A stretch of 64,000 bases of DNA from Paludibacteraceae bacterium. Its GTDB lineage: Bacteria > Bacteroidota > Bacteroidia > Bacteroidales > Paludibacteraceae. Below are positions 23,985-32,587 of the stretch, in pieces. The stretch is from positions 44,672 to 108,671 of the forward strand of contig JAFSPA010000001.1 in assembly GCA_017443145.1 (NCBI GenBank), read 5' to 3'. The notes under the pieces were generated by a model. The model did not search any database. It worked only from the letters and a program-made list of their open reading frames with translations, and was not told the origin of the DNA. The position numbers were made by a program, and so were the translations under genes. Position 1 is the first letter of the stretch. Every line of letters starts with the position of its first letter.

Positions 23985-26900
23985 TTATGAGCCGAAACCT
24001 ATGCGGTTGCTCGTTGTCTGTCTCCAAGTAAATGATTGCACATCCTCCGCCGTTATCTCCACAGGCTCATCGCAGGCTTTCTGCTGGGCAATGCGCACTT
24101 GTGCTGCACCCGTGATAGCGGTAAAAATATGCCGTATCGTCCGCGCGTTGGCGAAGTGACAATTCGGGTTAGAGCACATGTCTTCGATATGCCGACGAAC
24201 AATCTCTTCCGCCTCGTCTGTGATACGGAACAAATGCTTCTTCAGTTGCATCTTCAGAATCACCATCAGCTCCTCCGCCGTGTAGTCAGGGAAATGTATA
24301 CACGATGTGCTCAACGGCATGTCAATCGGCTGAGACGTCGTGTTCTTGTCGTCCACAGCTATCACTACGGCATAAGAACCTGGCATTTCTGCTGTCAGAG
24401 ACGTAATCTTACACCGCAGCCACTGGATATCGATATGACTTCTGCCTGCATCGTCCAAGTCAATGAACAGCAACCCTTGACCCGACTGCTTCATCGTGTC
24501 CCGAAGTAGCGCATCCAACTCAATAGTGGTCCATATATTCGATGTCGGCAGCCGCAACTGCGTCATACGGTCCGAGTTAATCAGATGGAAAGCGTGCAGT
24601 ATCTGCGCCAAGATTCGTGCCACAGAACTCTTACCTGTCCCCGTACTACCCGTAAACAGCCACTGTAACGGGATAGTCTTCCAAATCTCTTCGCCCGCCA
24701 ACTGGCGCGAACGAGCAATAGTCACTAAATCGTGCAATGTCTTCTTCACCGACATCAACCCCACCATCTCATCCAACTTGCTCAATGCCCGCGTCAACAG
24801 CTGCTCATCCACTGTATAATCGGTCTCATGCACCGACAGCGGTATATCCGCCTCCTCAATCAGTGTCAGCAACTGCGATGCCGAATAGAGTTTTTCGGTC
24901 GATAATACCCGTCGGCTCATGTTCGGAATAATCTGCGACGAGATAAGTCGCGTGATAAAGCGTGCGTTACCGAAATGCTCCTCTCTGCCCGCACTACGCT
25001 CCATCTCACGACGAATAAGCGTGCGCAGTCGACTCAGCGCCTCGTCCGAGAACGTGTAACCGCATTGTTGCGCCGTGCGAATAGCAATCTCCACCAACTC
25101 GTCCTCCGAATAGTCCTCAAAATGGAACGTGTACGGGAACCGCGACTGCAATCCCTTGTTATAGTCCAGCAACTTCTCCATATCCTCGGGATAGCCTGCC
25201 ATGATAATAATCATGTCCGTGGACTCTTTGCCCAGTTCCTCCAGCAGACAATCAATCACTTTCGGACCAAAATCCCGTTTATCCGTCGGGTCGCCCACTA
25301 AGTTATACGCCTCATCGATAAATAGTATATTCCCGTGTGCCCGTTCCAGCGCACGTTTCGTGTTATCTTCCGTATCGCCTATATAACGCCCGACAAGCGC
25401 CTTACGGTCCACCGGAATAACTTTTCCCGTCTTCAGAATGCCGAGCGACGCATAGATCTCGCCAAGCAGTTTTGCCACCGTTGTCTTACCCGTTCCCGGA
25501 TTACCCGTGAATATCATGTGCATCGGCGGCATCACCGCACTCAAACCATGCTGCATACGCAACTGCGCAAAGCGTACCAAGTTCAGATGCGACTCAATAT
25601 TATACTTCAGCTGCTTGAGACCTACTAAGTTATTGAGTTTATCTATTGACTGGTCGTACAGACTTATCTCGCGTTTTGGCACATCCTCTTCCGTCAGTTC
25701 GGTCAGCACCGTGTTATCAAGGAAAAGCCCCTGCGCGTTATCCACTACACGTGCCGACATGTTGATAATCATTTTCTCTACAATCCGCACCACATCCGTC
25801 GTCGTCGCATTAAGCTCATTGCTCAAGTACGCACGTAGCGTTCGTTTGGCTTCATCCGTCAACTTGAACCCGCGCACATGACTCGCGTTCTCAGCCACTT
25901 CAATCATCTGGTCCAGATTCAGCGTCGGCAGATGGTATATCTCGCCGATGAAAGACTTTAGGTCGCCTGCTGCCAGCACTTCCGTCAGTTTATCGGGCTC
26001 ATCTGCCAGCACGACCGTTGTGTTGTGTGTGTTATTCCTCAGTTCGTTAATAAGCGCCTGCACCACATACTCCTTGCTTCCACGAGTCTCGGCCGGAATC
26101 ATCGCCGACGCGTTCTCTATATATAGCAATCCGTTACGCGCTCTCGACATATCTGCGCCCACACTCGACGCATCCTCCGTCGTAGTCACCCAGTTCGCAG
26201 CATCCACTATATGCAGCTTACCGTCGCCGATAAACACATTCCGTTTGTAGAAATCATACAGCACTTTCGCAAACGATGTCTTGCCGCTTCCTTTGCCACC
26301 CATCACCGCCGCATGGAGATTGATATGCGTCGGAGGCATACCCATCGCCGTACGACGCTCGTTAAACAGGCGCTGCGTCTGCAACTTGTTCATCTGATGA
26401 TACACCGCCTCCATACCCACTAACGTCGAACGAGGTGGCTCTATCTTGCCGAATGGAGGAACCACATTGATGTAAATAATCGTCGGCTCCTGAACCAGCG
26501 TCTCGTACGGGTGCTTCGTCTGTATCGCGAAATAGTAACGCCCGCACTCAAAAGCCTGTTCGTCATCACGCACAATATCGATATTGATTCGCGTCGTCTG
26601 CGTATCGCTGTGATATAGTGTCATCTTCTGCTCAATAGGCTCACGGTGCAGGTTCTTAATATCCCCGAACATGTCCCGATGCAGTATATAGAACCTCAGC
26701 GTCACGTCCTTTTCCTCGTCCGTATCCAAATTAATCACCCACCGGAAAATCTTATCGATATGTTGCTTCGACATCGTCTTCTCAGGGTACTCCATATCGA
26801 TCCCCGGCAGACAGTAATTGACGTGCGTATTGACACCAACCTTCTTGTCCCAACCGATGCTGTAGATTTCCTTCTCCAAGGCATTATTGTACTCCGCGCG

Positions 26901-27053
26901 GGCAATATAATTGACCACGTTCTTCACATCCCCGGGCAGCGACTTGCCAGGTATCAGCATGTCGAACACGCTCTCTTCTTCCGGCTCTTCATACTCCAGC
27001 GTCGGCTTGTCGATAACTACTTTGAGCTCATATAAGAATTTATTCTTCCGCAT
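23985..27053 (-). CDS. Large protein with three AAA+ modules (CbxX/SpoVK-like)
   Basis: 1022 residues. An N-terminal region (1-240), predicted mixed alpha/beta or beta-rich, has no recognised family. AAA-1 has Walker A GGKGSGKT (252-259), but its Walker B region reads LLYIENAS, without the D-E pair. AAA-2 is intact and CbxX-like: GNPGTGKT (517-524), LFIDEAYNL (577-585), GLQSRFP with Arg638. AAA-3 has GSTGTGKS (802-809) but Walker B LFIDLDD, lacking the catalytic Glu. The C-terminus ends NRIGFGS. I use the ATG at 27053, because the in-frame codons upstream overlap a clear -7 element (27078-27086). First gene of a two-gene operon with the kinase-AAA gene. Confidence 0.88.
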   Translation of the reverse strand: MRKNKFLYELKVVIDKPTLEYEEPEEESVFDMLIPGKSLPGDVKNVVNYIARAEYNNALEKEIYSIGWDKKVGVNTHVNYCLPGIDMEYPEKTMSKQHIDKIFRWVINLDTDEEKDVTLRFYILHRDMFGDIKNLHREPIEQKMTLYHSDTQTTRINIDIVRDDEQAFECGRYYFAIQTKHPYETLVQEPTIIYINVVPPFGKIEPPRSTLVGMEAVYHQMNKLQTQRLFNERRTAMGMPPTHINLHAAVMGGKGSGKTSFAKVLYDFYKRNVFIGDGKLHIVDAANWVTTTEDASSVGADMSRARNGLLYIENASAMIPAETRGSKEYVVQALINELRNNTHNTTVVLADEPDKLTEVLAAGDLKSFIGEIYHLPTLNLDQMIEVAENASHVRGFKLTDEAKRTLRAYLSNELNATTTDVVRIVEKMIINMSARVVDNAQGLFLDNTVLTELTEEDVPKREISLYDQSIDKLNNLVGLKQLKYNIESHLNLVRFAQLRMQHGLSAVMPPMHMIFTGNPGTGKTTVAKLLGEIYASLGILKTGKVIPVDRKALVGRYIGDTEDNTKRALERAHGNILFIDEAYNLVGDPTDKRDFGPKVIDCLLEELGKESTDMIIIMAGYPEDMEKLLDYNKGLQSRFPYTFHFEDYSEDELVEIAIRTAQQCGYTFSDEALSRLRTLIRREMERSAGREEHFGNARFITRLISSQIIPNMSRRVLSTEKLYSASQLLTLIEEADIPLSVHETDYTVDEQLLTRALSKLDEMVGLMSVKKTLHDLVTIARSRQLAGEEIWKTIPLQWLFTGSTGTGKSSVARILAQILHAFHLINSDRMTQLRLPTSNIWTTIELDALLRDTMKQSGQGLLFIDLDDAGRSHIDIQWLRCKITSLTAEMPGSYAVVIAVDDKNTTSQPIDMPLSTSCIHFPDYTAEELMVILKMQLKKHLFRITDEAEEIVRRHIEDMCSNPNCHFANARTIRHIFTAITGAAQVRIAQQKACDEPVEITAEDVQSFTWRQTTSNRIGFGS

Positions 27054-27077
27054 AATAAACCTCCACTTTTTCGCGCT

Positions 27078-27110
27078 GCAAAGGTACAACAAAATAATGG
27101 AATGTGCAAG
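27078..27110 (-). promoter_or_regulatory. Promoter of the AAA/kinase operon
   Basis: Minus strand CTTG (27107-27110), 20 bases, TACCTTTGC (27078-27086), 24 bases before the ATG. It fixes the gene start at 27053. Confidence 0.8.
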
Positions 27111-27189
27111 ATTTTTAGCAAAAAAATTTAGTCTAAGCTTGCTTAAGCGTGATTTCCTTTGCTAAAAAGATTGTCGTTGGCACGTTAAT

Positions 27190-27282
27190 GCGAACGTACT
27201 TTCGGGGGCGGAGCGTCCTTCCGCTTTCGGAAGGAGCGGCATCCGCCTAGGATGGTTATTATATTGCAAGGCGGCGTCCGAA
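27190..27282 (+). repeat. Structured repeat element, second copy
   Basis: Begins GCGAACGTACTTTCGGGGG and ends GTCCGAA, the same ends as the element at 13582-13629. The middle carries the hairpin CCTTCCG-CTTT-CGGAAGG. It lies upstream of the AAA/kinase promoter. The palindrome CGAAC-GTAC-TTTCG has one mismatch relative to the copy upstream of umuD. Confidence 0.5.
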
Positions 27283-27380
27283 GATACAATAATTTTTTCA
27301 TATATGCAAATTTATTTGCATAAAAAGTGCAGAAATACTCAAATTCCTGCACTTTTCTCCTCCAGCTCTCCACCACCGGC

Positions 27381-27468
27381 CATAGGTTCCTCATAGGTTT
27401 CTGATAGGTTCCTGATAGGTTCTCACTCCTGACTCAACTATGACTTCATTATGACTTAACTATAACTC
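27381..27468. repeat. 11-bp tandem array
   Basis: Eight 11-base units, the first four close to CATAGGTTCCT and the later ones drifting to AACTATGACTT. It lies between the Nudix-like gene and the AAA operon promoter. Confidence 0.85.
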
Positions 27469-27630
27469 CACCGTCACTATAGCGGATTAATTATTCCACC
27501 TTAGTTTTTTCGCAACTTTTCTCATTTTTCTGACTTCTTCGTCATTTTCCTATAAATCTGCCTTCTCAACCAGCACACCACCGACGAGTGCCTACAGTTA
27601 AGGAGAGGATACTCTGTTAAGAGAGAATTT

Positions 27631-28983
27631 CTAACTTCGTGGAAGTTGCTTAAAATCTTTACAAATAGAATTGCATAACTCGTGAGAGCCGGTTTTATAG
27701 AGATGGAACATCAACAACCGAAGGTATGTAGATGGATGAAAATCATGACTATTGCTCGGGTAGTGTAATAAGATGTTCCGAATGTCCGCAAGGTCACAAA
27801 CTTTAAACTCAGTTAGTTCTTCTTGATCAATCCAATTGGACCTATTAGCGATAAAACTCTCTATATCCATTTTGAGACGCAGCACAGCCGTCAAGGCGAT
27901 ATTGTATATATCTCCTTCAAAATCAACACTAAGCACTCGCAGAGATTGCATGTCAAAATATTCCTCTAACTCAGGAATGTCATCCGCGTATACATTGGGG
28001 TCGATTCTTAATTCCTCAAGTAATGCTCGTTTGGTCCAGTTTAGAACAAAGTTATGACGTAGTGTACTCGTAGATTCGTTATAAAAGTCTTTTAGTTCTA
28101 ATTGTTCTCCTAGCGTGGCCGCCCAAGTGGAAGGGTAGTCGTTCTGTTTGTTTCTGCTGATGCGAGATAGAACTGCTTTTCCGTCAGGGGTCTCAATAAT
28201 TAGATGTAAGCAAAAACTATTTATTTGATATTGATTTGACAAAGTCGCATCCATAAAAACCCGTTCTATGGAGCGACATATCGCCTCCTTATTTGATTTA
28301 TCTTCTATAGGGTCATTCTTGAGATCAAGTAATCTAAAATAGTCCCAGCTAAATTGCAGAGGTAACCAATGTGTTTTCATCAGATTAATGGCTACTTTTC
28401 GGTTGTTCCTATTAAAATTTGGTTCAATAGAAACTGCCGCAAAGCGCTCCTGATTGTTGTCTTTCTCTATGCAAGTTCGTGCGGTTTCAGATTTTAAGAA
28501 TTCAAGGTACTGTTTTTTGGTATACCCTGGCAGTTCTCCTTCAGTAATAGGAAATTGATACTCGCTATTATCTACATAGCTATTAATGCTAAAGGCTTCC
28601 GGCAACCATCCTCCCGGTTCTTTGGAACGATGAATGTTTTTATTGTAGCCCCACGACAATTCATTGCGTCCATATTCTCTCAGTTCGGGAGCTGTATATG
28701 CCATCATTATTTTTCTGAAGACGGCAGATGGCGTTTGTTTCTTGTTATAGGAGTTAATTAAATCCGCGGCGAGGTATATGATGATTGTGAAAACCAAAAA
28801 TATCCACATAAGTAAAATTGCAGGACGGTTTAAGGATCCGCAGATTCCTACCAGGTCGGGTATTGTCTTTGCTTCGGTAATGAGGTTAATGACTACACCG
28901 GATGAGTATGCAATAGATAGTCCTAAGACTTTGCTTTTCCATCTATTCAGGCTCTTGCCGATATTCCATAGAGTTATTTTCAT
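27631..28983 (-). CDS. Two-TM protein with Nudix-like C-terminal domain
   Basis: 450 residues from the ATG at 28983; the in-frame extension starts with TTG and is unlikely. Two hydrophobic segments (about 19-35 and 53-75) anchor the N-terminus. The C-terminal part (about 255-430) resembles a Nudix fold: LHLIIETPDGKAVLSRIS, then WAATLGEQLE, then RALLEELRID at 319-328. The latter aligns with the REhxEExGh box but has Ala for the first Glu and Arg for Gly; the EE pair is kept. Related 2TM-Nudix-like arrangements are known among prokaryotic conflict-system effectors. The gene looks AT-richer than its neighbours. Nudix assignment is tentative. Confidence 0.72.
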   Translation of the reverse strand: MKITLWNIGKSLNRWKSKVLGLSIAYSSGVVINLITEAKTIPDLVGICGSLNRPAILLMWIFLVFTIIIYLAADLINSYNKKQTPSAVFRKIMMAYTAPELREYGRNELSWGYNKNIHRSKEPGGWLPEAFSINSYVDNSEYQFPITEGELPGYTKKQYLEFLKSETARTCIEKDNNQERFAAVSIEPNFNRNNRKVAINLMKTHWLPLQFSWDYFRLLDLKNDPIEDKSNKEAICRSIERVFMDATLSNQYQINSFCLHLIIETPDGKAVLSRISRNKQNDYPSTWAATLGEQLELKDFYNESTSTLRHNFVLNWTKRALLEELRIDPNVYADDIPELEEYFDMQSLRVLSVDFEGDIYNIALTAVLRLKMDIESFIANRSNWIDQEELTEFKVCDLADIRNILLHYPSNSHDFHPSTYLRLLMFHLYKTGSHELCNSICKDFKQLPRS

Positions 28984-29047
28984 GTTTTTTATGATATTTT
29001 CTCGTTCCGGTAGGTCGGATTGGTGCTTGCAAAGCGGCAAACAGGAT

Positions 29048-30166
29048 TTATAGCTTCTTCGACGAAGAAAGAGTTACACTATCCTCGTAACTAAACCTCC
29101 AACCGCATTTGGGGCAGCACCTTTTGTTGAGATAGTGCGAAGTAGTGTGCGTGATACGCTCCCGTTCCGTATGGTCGTACTCGCTGTGACCATCCTTGTA
29201 CACACGGTCATACTCGGTCGTCTTAATCTGCGAAGATTGTGTATTGCCCAAATTAACTGCACCGGCAGATGTCATACGACCGTAATAACCACATTGTTCG
29301 CAAACATCGGTCGGGTCGCTATCCAACGGATTAGCCCAACGCATCAAAAAGTACGTAGCTACAGGCGGAATAAGCGATGCCAGAACAATCCAATACCATG
29401 TGTCAAAACGGATACAGAAGAATATCGCCGACATGAGCAACGAACAACCAACCGCTGTATACGTTAAGATATTATCCATATGTTCTTTCCATTGGTAACT
29501 CATCGGCAACAGCACGGAGCCGTATGAAAGCGGCATAAAGATTGCCGCAGGAAGCAGCGCGAGCGAAAGGTACGACTCTCCGGCAAGACGATAGAACAGA
29601 ATCGCACCTGTGATAGATACCACTGCCACCTTGGTGATGCGCCACACTTTCAATTTAAATAGCGAAATGAGGAATAATAGTATGTTCAGCACCATTAACG
29701 CCGCAATGATATACTCGTAAAAAGGCCGCCAAGCATGGTCCCAACGAGCAAAATTCGCTTCGCGTTTGGCATCCATATCAGGAGGGTCTATCGGTGTCAA
29801 CAGAGACTCTTTGTAATAGAAATATCCCTTGAATAGTTTACTACTGTTGGGTTTGACATAGCCCTTACTATCCACCTTAGATTTAGGATTATTCTTCTCC
29901 CACTCCTTGCGCTCTGCCTTAGGAATATACTGTTGACACATCCAAACGGTTTTGCCGTTACGCAGCGTGTCTTCGCGCATCGTAACAACGATAATATCCC
30001 CCTTATGAAGCGTCAGCCGCTTGTTCTCAAACTTAGCGTCATAGCAATCCATCTGCTTCGCAGACACTTCATAGAAATCTCGAACTTTAGGCTGCTTATA
30101 ATCCGCTGAGGCATGAAGTACCAAGACGGCAAACATACACAGCAATAGCAAAATCGTTTTCTTCAT
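29048..30166 (-). CDS. Membrane protein with periplasmic N-domain and split zinc ribbon
   Basis: 372 residues. A signal peptide (1-21) precedes an extracytoplasmic region (22-145) that resembles SH3-like beta folds in pattern (LTLHKGDIIVVTM). Four to five TM segments lie between 150 and 278. The cytoplasmic tail has two Cys pairs, C289-EQ-C292 and C351-PK-C354, forming a zinc ribbon split by about 58 residues rich in Thr, His and charged residues. Same topology as the neighbouring SH3-PARP protein, 12 bases upstream. Function unknown; a membrane sensor or scaffold is inferred from architecture. Confidence 0.82.
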   Translation of the reverse strand: MKKTILLLLCMFAVLVLHASADYKQPKVRDFYEVSAKQMDCYDAKFENKRLTLHKGDIIVVTMREDTLRNGKTVWMCQQYIPKAERKEWEKNNPKSKVDSKGYVKPNSSKLFKGYFYYKESLLTPIDPPDMDAKREANFARWDHAWRPFYEYIIAALMVLNILLFLISLFKLKVWRITKVAVVSITGAILFYRLAGESYLSLALLPAAIFMPLSYGSVLLPMSYQWKEHMDNILTYTAVGCSLLMSAIFFCIRFDTWYWIVLASLIPPVATYFLMRWANPLDSDPTDVCEQCGYYGRMTSAGAVNLGNTQSSQIKTTEYDRVYKDGHSEYDHTERERITHTTSHYLNKRCCPKCGWRFSYEDSVTLSSSKKL

Positions 30167-30178
30167 ATCATCAATTAT

Positions 30179-31714
30179 TTAAGTTAGGTTGGACAATGAC
30201 GTTTTTATATCCGCCACCACTTGCTTGCGGAAGAGCCAATGTGCCGGTCCGCCCGGGATACGTTGCATGATACCGTTATCCGAATGAATCACATAGATCG
30301 GTCGGATACGCCAACTGTCGTTATATCGGTTCTGACGGTCGTACAAACAGATTTCCCACCAGTTAGTACCACGGTCTCTGCGCCACCACTCGCCGCATAC
30401 GTAGCCGTTATTCAGTCCCCAGTTGGAAACTGCTTTCGCATTGGGTTTACCGGCAGTATAATACACGCTGTCGGGCATAAGAACCGTGTCTATTGTCTTG
30501 CCCATCGTTACCCGTGCAACGATGGCTGCACCTTGCTCGTAGTTACGAAGCGTCTTGCGGAAGATGCCAAAGTATATCCCATCGCCGGCATAGTTACCTC
30601 CGCCTACATTCCATACACCCGTCAGCCACCCCTTGCTATGCGTCCGTTTGGCATTACGATTCGGGTCGCACAGCATGTTATCGGCATACGTCTCAGCGGT
30701 GCCGTGATAAAGTGTTACGGAAGGCACAAAAGTGTCGATAATAGTCCACACAATGCTCTCTATCGTGGTCAGCAAACCGTGATAAAGCCAGTACTTACCA
30801 ATGCGTTTAGGTAGATAGATAATCCATTCACCAAAGCCTGCAGCACCTTCCGTATCGTCTGTGGGCGCGAGAACTTCTATAATATAATTGGACCACGCAT
30901 AGAGATTGTATAGCACGATGTTATAATACACGGCGTTCACAAAACGAAGCGGAAAGAGGGCCAAGTAGAACGGTATCTGTAATATCCGCAAGAAAGTACG
31001 CATAAAAGGCTTACTACTATCCGGTAACGTATTACGCTTCATAAATGGTCGCCACGGCTTGGATAACCAGAACTGCAACATGTTGAGAATATAAAACGGT
31101 AGTGAAACTATCGCCCAGATAAAGCGCGTAAGGGACGCAAAACCTGGTAAATCCCAATCGCTGGAACCACCTATATGCCTAACGAGAATGATGACGGGAA
31201 TGATTATTTCTATTCCCATCGCAATCACAGCTCCCGCACGACCGTTATCAAAGAACAGCCATCCAATGAGAGCGCCTATGCCGCATAGCATCTGAATAAT
31301 TATCGCTACGCCGGCTATCGTCTCGTTGATGAAGAACGTGATAATAACCACGATAGCCAACAGCCACAAGATAGCTTTGGTTATTTCGTATGGCGTATCC
31401 CATGCCGATTTCTGCGCTTTGGGTTTCTCGTTCGTGGTAAACTCATCGTCAGACACCGCCCTCACATAACGGATATAGCGCGTACTAACGTACCCGGTCT
31501 GTTGCCCGTCTTGCACGATGGCCCAATCACCCGTCTTGCCCTTAACCAAGATATGGTCCCCTTTGTGAAACTCGCCATAGGCATAATACTGCTTTCCCGG
31601 TCCTCGCCGCACGTTCAACGTCTGCGTCGTCACCACGTACAACGCTCGCTCCGCCGCAAGATAACCCGCCGAGACGAACAGAAAGAAAAGTAATATGGCT
31701 AACCGTTTGAGCAT
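30179..31714 (-). CDS. Membrane protein with SH3b domain and PARP-like ADP-ribosyltransferase domain
   Basis: 511 residues from the ATG at 31714, a start fixed by the -7 element at 31752-31760. A signal peptide (1-22) precedes a bacterial SH3 domain (25-85: TQTLNVRRGPGKQYYAYGEF, GYVSTRYIRYV). About five TM segments lie between 111 and 275. The C-terminal domain (331-480) carries the three PARP signatures: LYHGT (His337), GDGIYFG (Tyr381) with a following K-x-x-x-N-Y, and WEICLYD...IRPIYVI (Glu454). This is the H-Y-E triad typical of PARP-type enzymes. An odd TM number would place the catalytic domain in the cytosol. Predicted to transfer ADP-ribose to an unknown target. Confidence 0.82.
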   Translation of the reverse strand: MLKRLAILLFFLFVSAGYLAAERALYVVTTQTLNVRRGPGKQYYAYGEFHKGDHILVKGKTGDWAIVQDGQQTGYVSTRYIRYVRAVSDDEFTTNEKPKAQKSAWDTPYEITKAILWLLAIVVIITFFINETIAGVAIIIQMLCGIGALIGWLFFDNGRAGAVIAMGIEIIIPVIILVRHIGGSSDWDLPGFASLTRFIWAIVSLPFYILNMLQFWLSKPWRPFMKRNTLPDSSKPFMRTFLRILQIPFYLALFPLRFVNAVYYNIVLYNLYAWSNYIIEVLAPTDDTEGAAGFGEWIIYLPKRIGKYWLYHGLLTTIESIVWTIIDTFVPSVTLYHGTAETYADNMLCDPNRNAKRTHSKGWLTGVWNVGGGNYAGDGIYFGIFRKTLRNYEQGAAIVARVTMGKTIDTVLMPDSVYYTAGKPNAKAVSNWGLNNGYVCGEWWRRDRGTNWWEICLYDRQNRYNDSWRIRPIYVIHSDNGIMQRIPGGPAHWLFRKQVVADIKTSLSNLT

Positions 31715-31751
31715 AGGGTTAATAATTGAGTACTGATATCTTGTTTCGCCT

Positions 31752-31784
31752 GCAAAGGTAGTGTATTTTTTTGAGATATGCAAG
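31752..31784 (-). promoter_or_regulatory. Promoter of the SH3-PARP operon
   Basis: Minus strand CTTG (31781-31784), 20 bases, TACCTTTGC (31752-31760). Confidence 0.8.
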
Positions 31785-31808
31785 AAAATGAAGAATAATT
31801 TGTAAAAA

Positions 31809-31841
31809 TTTGTGTAATTGGAGAATTTATTGTACTTTTGC
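31809..31841 (+). promoter_or_regulatory. Promoter of the flavoprotein gene
   Basis: TTTG (31809-31812), 20 bases, TACTTTTGC (31833-31841). Divergent from the SH3-PARP promoter, with the two -33 boxes 24 bases apart. Confidence 0.8.
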
Positions 31842-31879
31842 AGGCGAAAAGAATAAAAAGCTGCATCGTAATATAGCTC

Positions 31880-32506
31880 ATGAAAGTTCTACTGATTAAC
31901 GGCAGTCCCCGCAAGGCCGGGAATACGCACATCGCCTTGAGCGAGATAGCAAAGACTCTGACGCAAGAAGGTATCGAGTCGGAGATAGTCTGGATTGGTA
32001 GCAAGCCTGTTCGCGGCTGCATCGCCTGTGCGGCATGTAAGCGCAATAACGACGGTAAGTGCGTCTTCGATGACGATATCTGTAACTCCATCTCCGCCAA
32101 GTTCGCCGAGTCGGACGGATTTATTTTCGGCTCGCCGGTCTATTACGGTCAGCCTAATGGAGCCTTGCTGGCGATTATGCAGCGAGCTTTCTTCAGTAAC
32201 GGCGCAAATGTCAAGGACAAACCCGCTGCCGCTGTCACTATCTGTCGTCGCGGTGGAGCAACCGCTGCTTTTGAAGCACTCCAGATGCCAATGCAGATGA
32301 TGAACATGCCGCTGGTCACTTCGCAGTACTGGAACATCGCCTACGGACGCGAAGCCGGACAAGCCGCTGCTGATACCGAAGGCATGCAGACGATGCGCAC
32401 CCTGGCACATAATATGGCCTTTATGCTCCGCGCCATCAATGCCGAAAAAGCCAAATCCGGCCTTCCTGAACGGGAAGACTGGCAACCGATGCATTTTATT
32501 CGATAA
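31880..32506 (+). CDS. NADPH-dependent FMN reductase / iron-sulfur flavoprotein-like protein
   Basis: 208 residues of the flavodoxin-like fold: phosphate loop INGSPRKAGNT, GSPVYYGQPNG in the FMN-binding region, and a compact Cys motif CIACAACKRNNDGKC (C-x2-C-x2-C-x7-C) like that of iron-sulfur flavoproteins. It likely transfers electrons through FMN, and possibly a 4Fe-4S cluster, in the cytoplasm. Its own promoter is divergent from the PARP cassette. A 7-bp array separates it from nadD. Confidence 0.88.
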   Translation: MKVLLINGSPRKAGNTHIALSEIAKTLTQEGIESEIVWIGSKPVRGCIACAACKRNNDGKCVFDDDICNSISAKFAESDGFIFGSPVYYGQPNGALLAIMQRAFFSNGANVKDKPAAAVTICRRGGATAAFEALQMPMQMMNMPLVTSQYWNIAYGREAGQAAADTEGMQTMRTLAHNMAFMLRAINAEKAKSGLPEREDWQPMHFIR

Positions 32507-32558
32507 ATGTACCGGCAACTCTATAATGTCACCGGTACGCGTGTGGAATAAGAGTAAT

Positions 32559-32586
32559 GTTTAGAGTTTAGTGTTTAGTGTTTAGA
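32559..32586. repeat. 7-bp boundary array upstream of nadD
   Basis: GTTTAGA, GTTTAGT, GTTTAGT, GTTTAGA, ending one base before the nadD ATG. Confidence 0.8.
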
Positions 32587-32587
32587 G

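Larger units (their letters stand above)
27111..27630. other. Intergenic space between the two halves of the cassette
   Basis: 520 bases without a gene. It holds the structured element at 27190-27282, AT-rich DNA (27283-27360), the 11-bp array at 27381-27468 and further AT-rich sequence to 27630. I see no clear terminator for the Nudix-like gene, so read-through into the AAA operon is possible. Confidence 0.6.

Noticed and set aside
27093..27630. Prophage or transposon boundary beside the cassette
   Set aside because: No integrase, transposase or tRNA-linked direct repeats were found in 13-38 kb.
22256..31714. Known defence systems such as BREX, Thoeris or CBASS
   Set aside because: No methylase, TIR, cyclase or SAVED domain is visible; the kinase, AAA and PARP combination does not fit these types.
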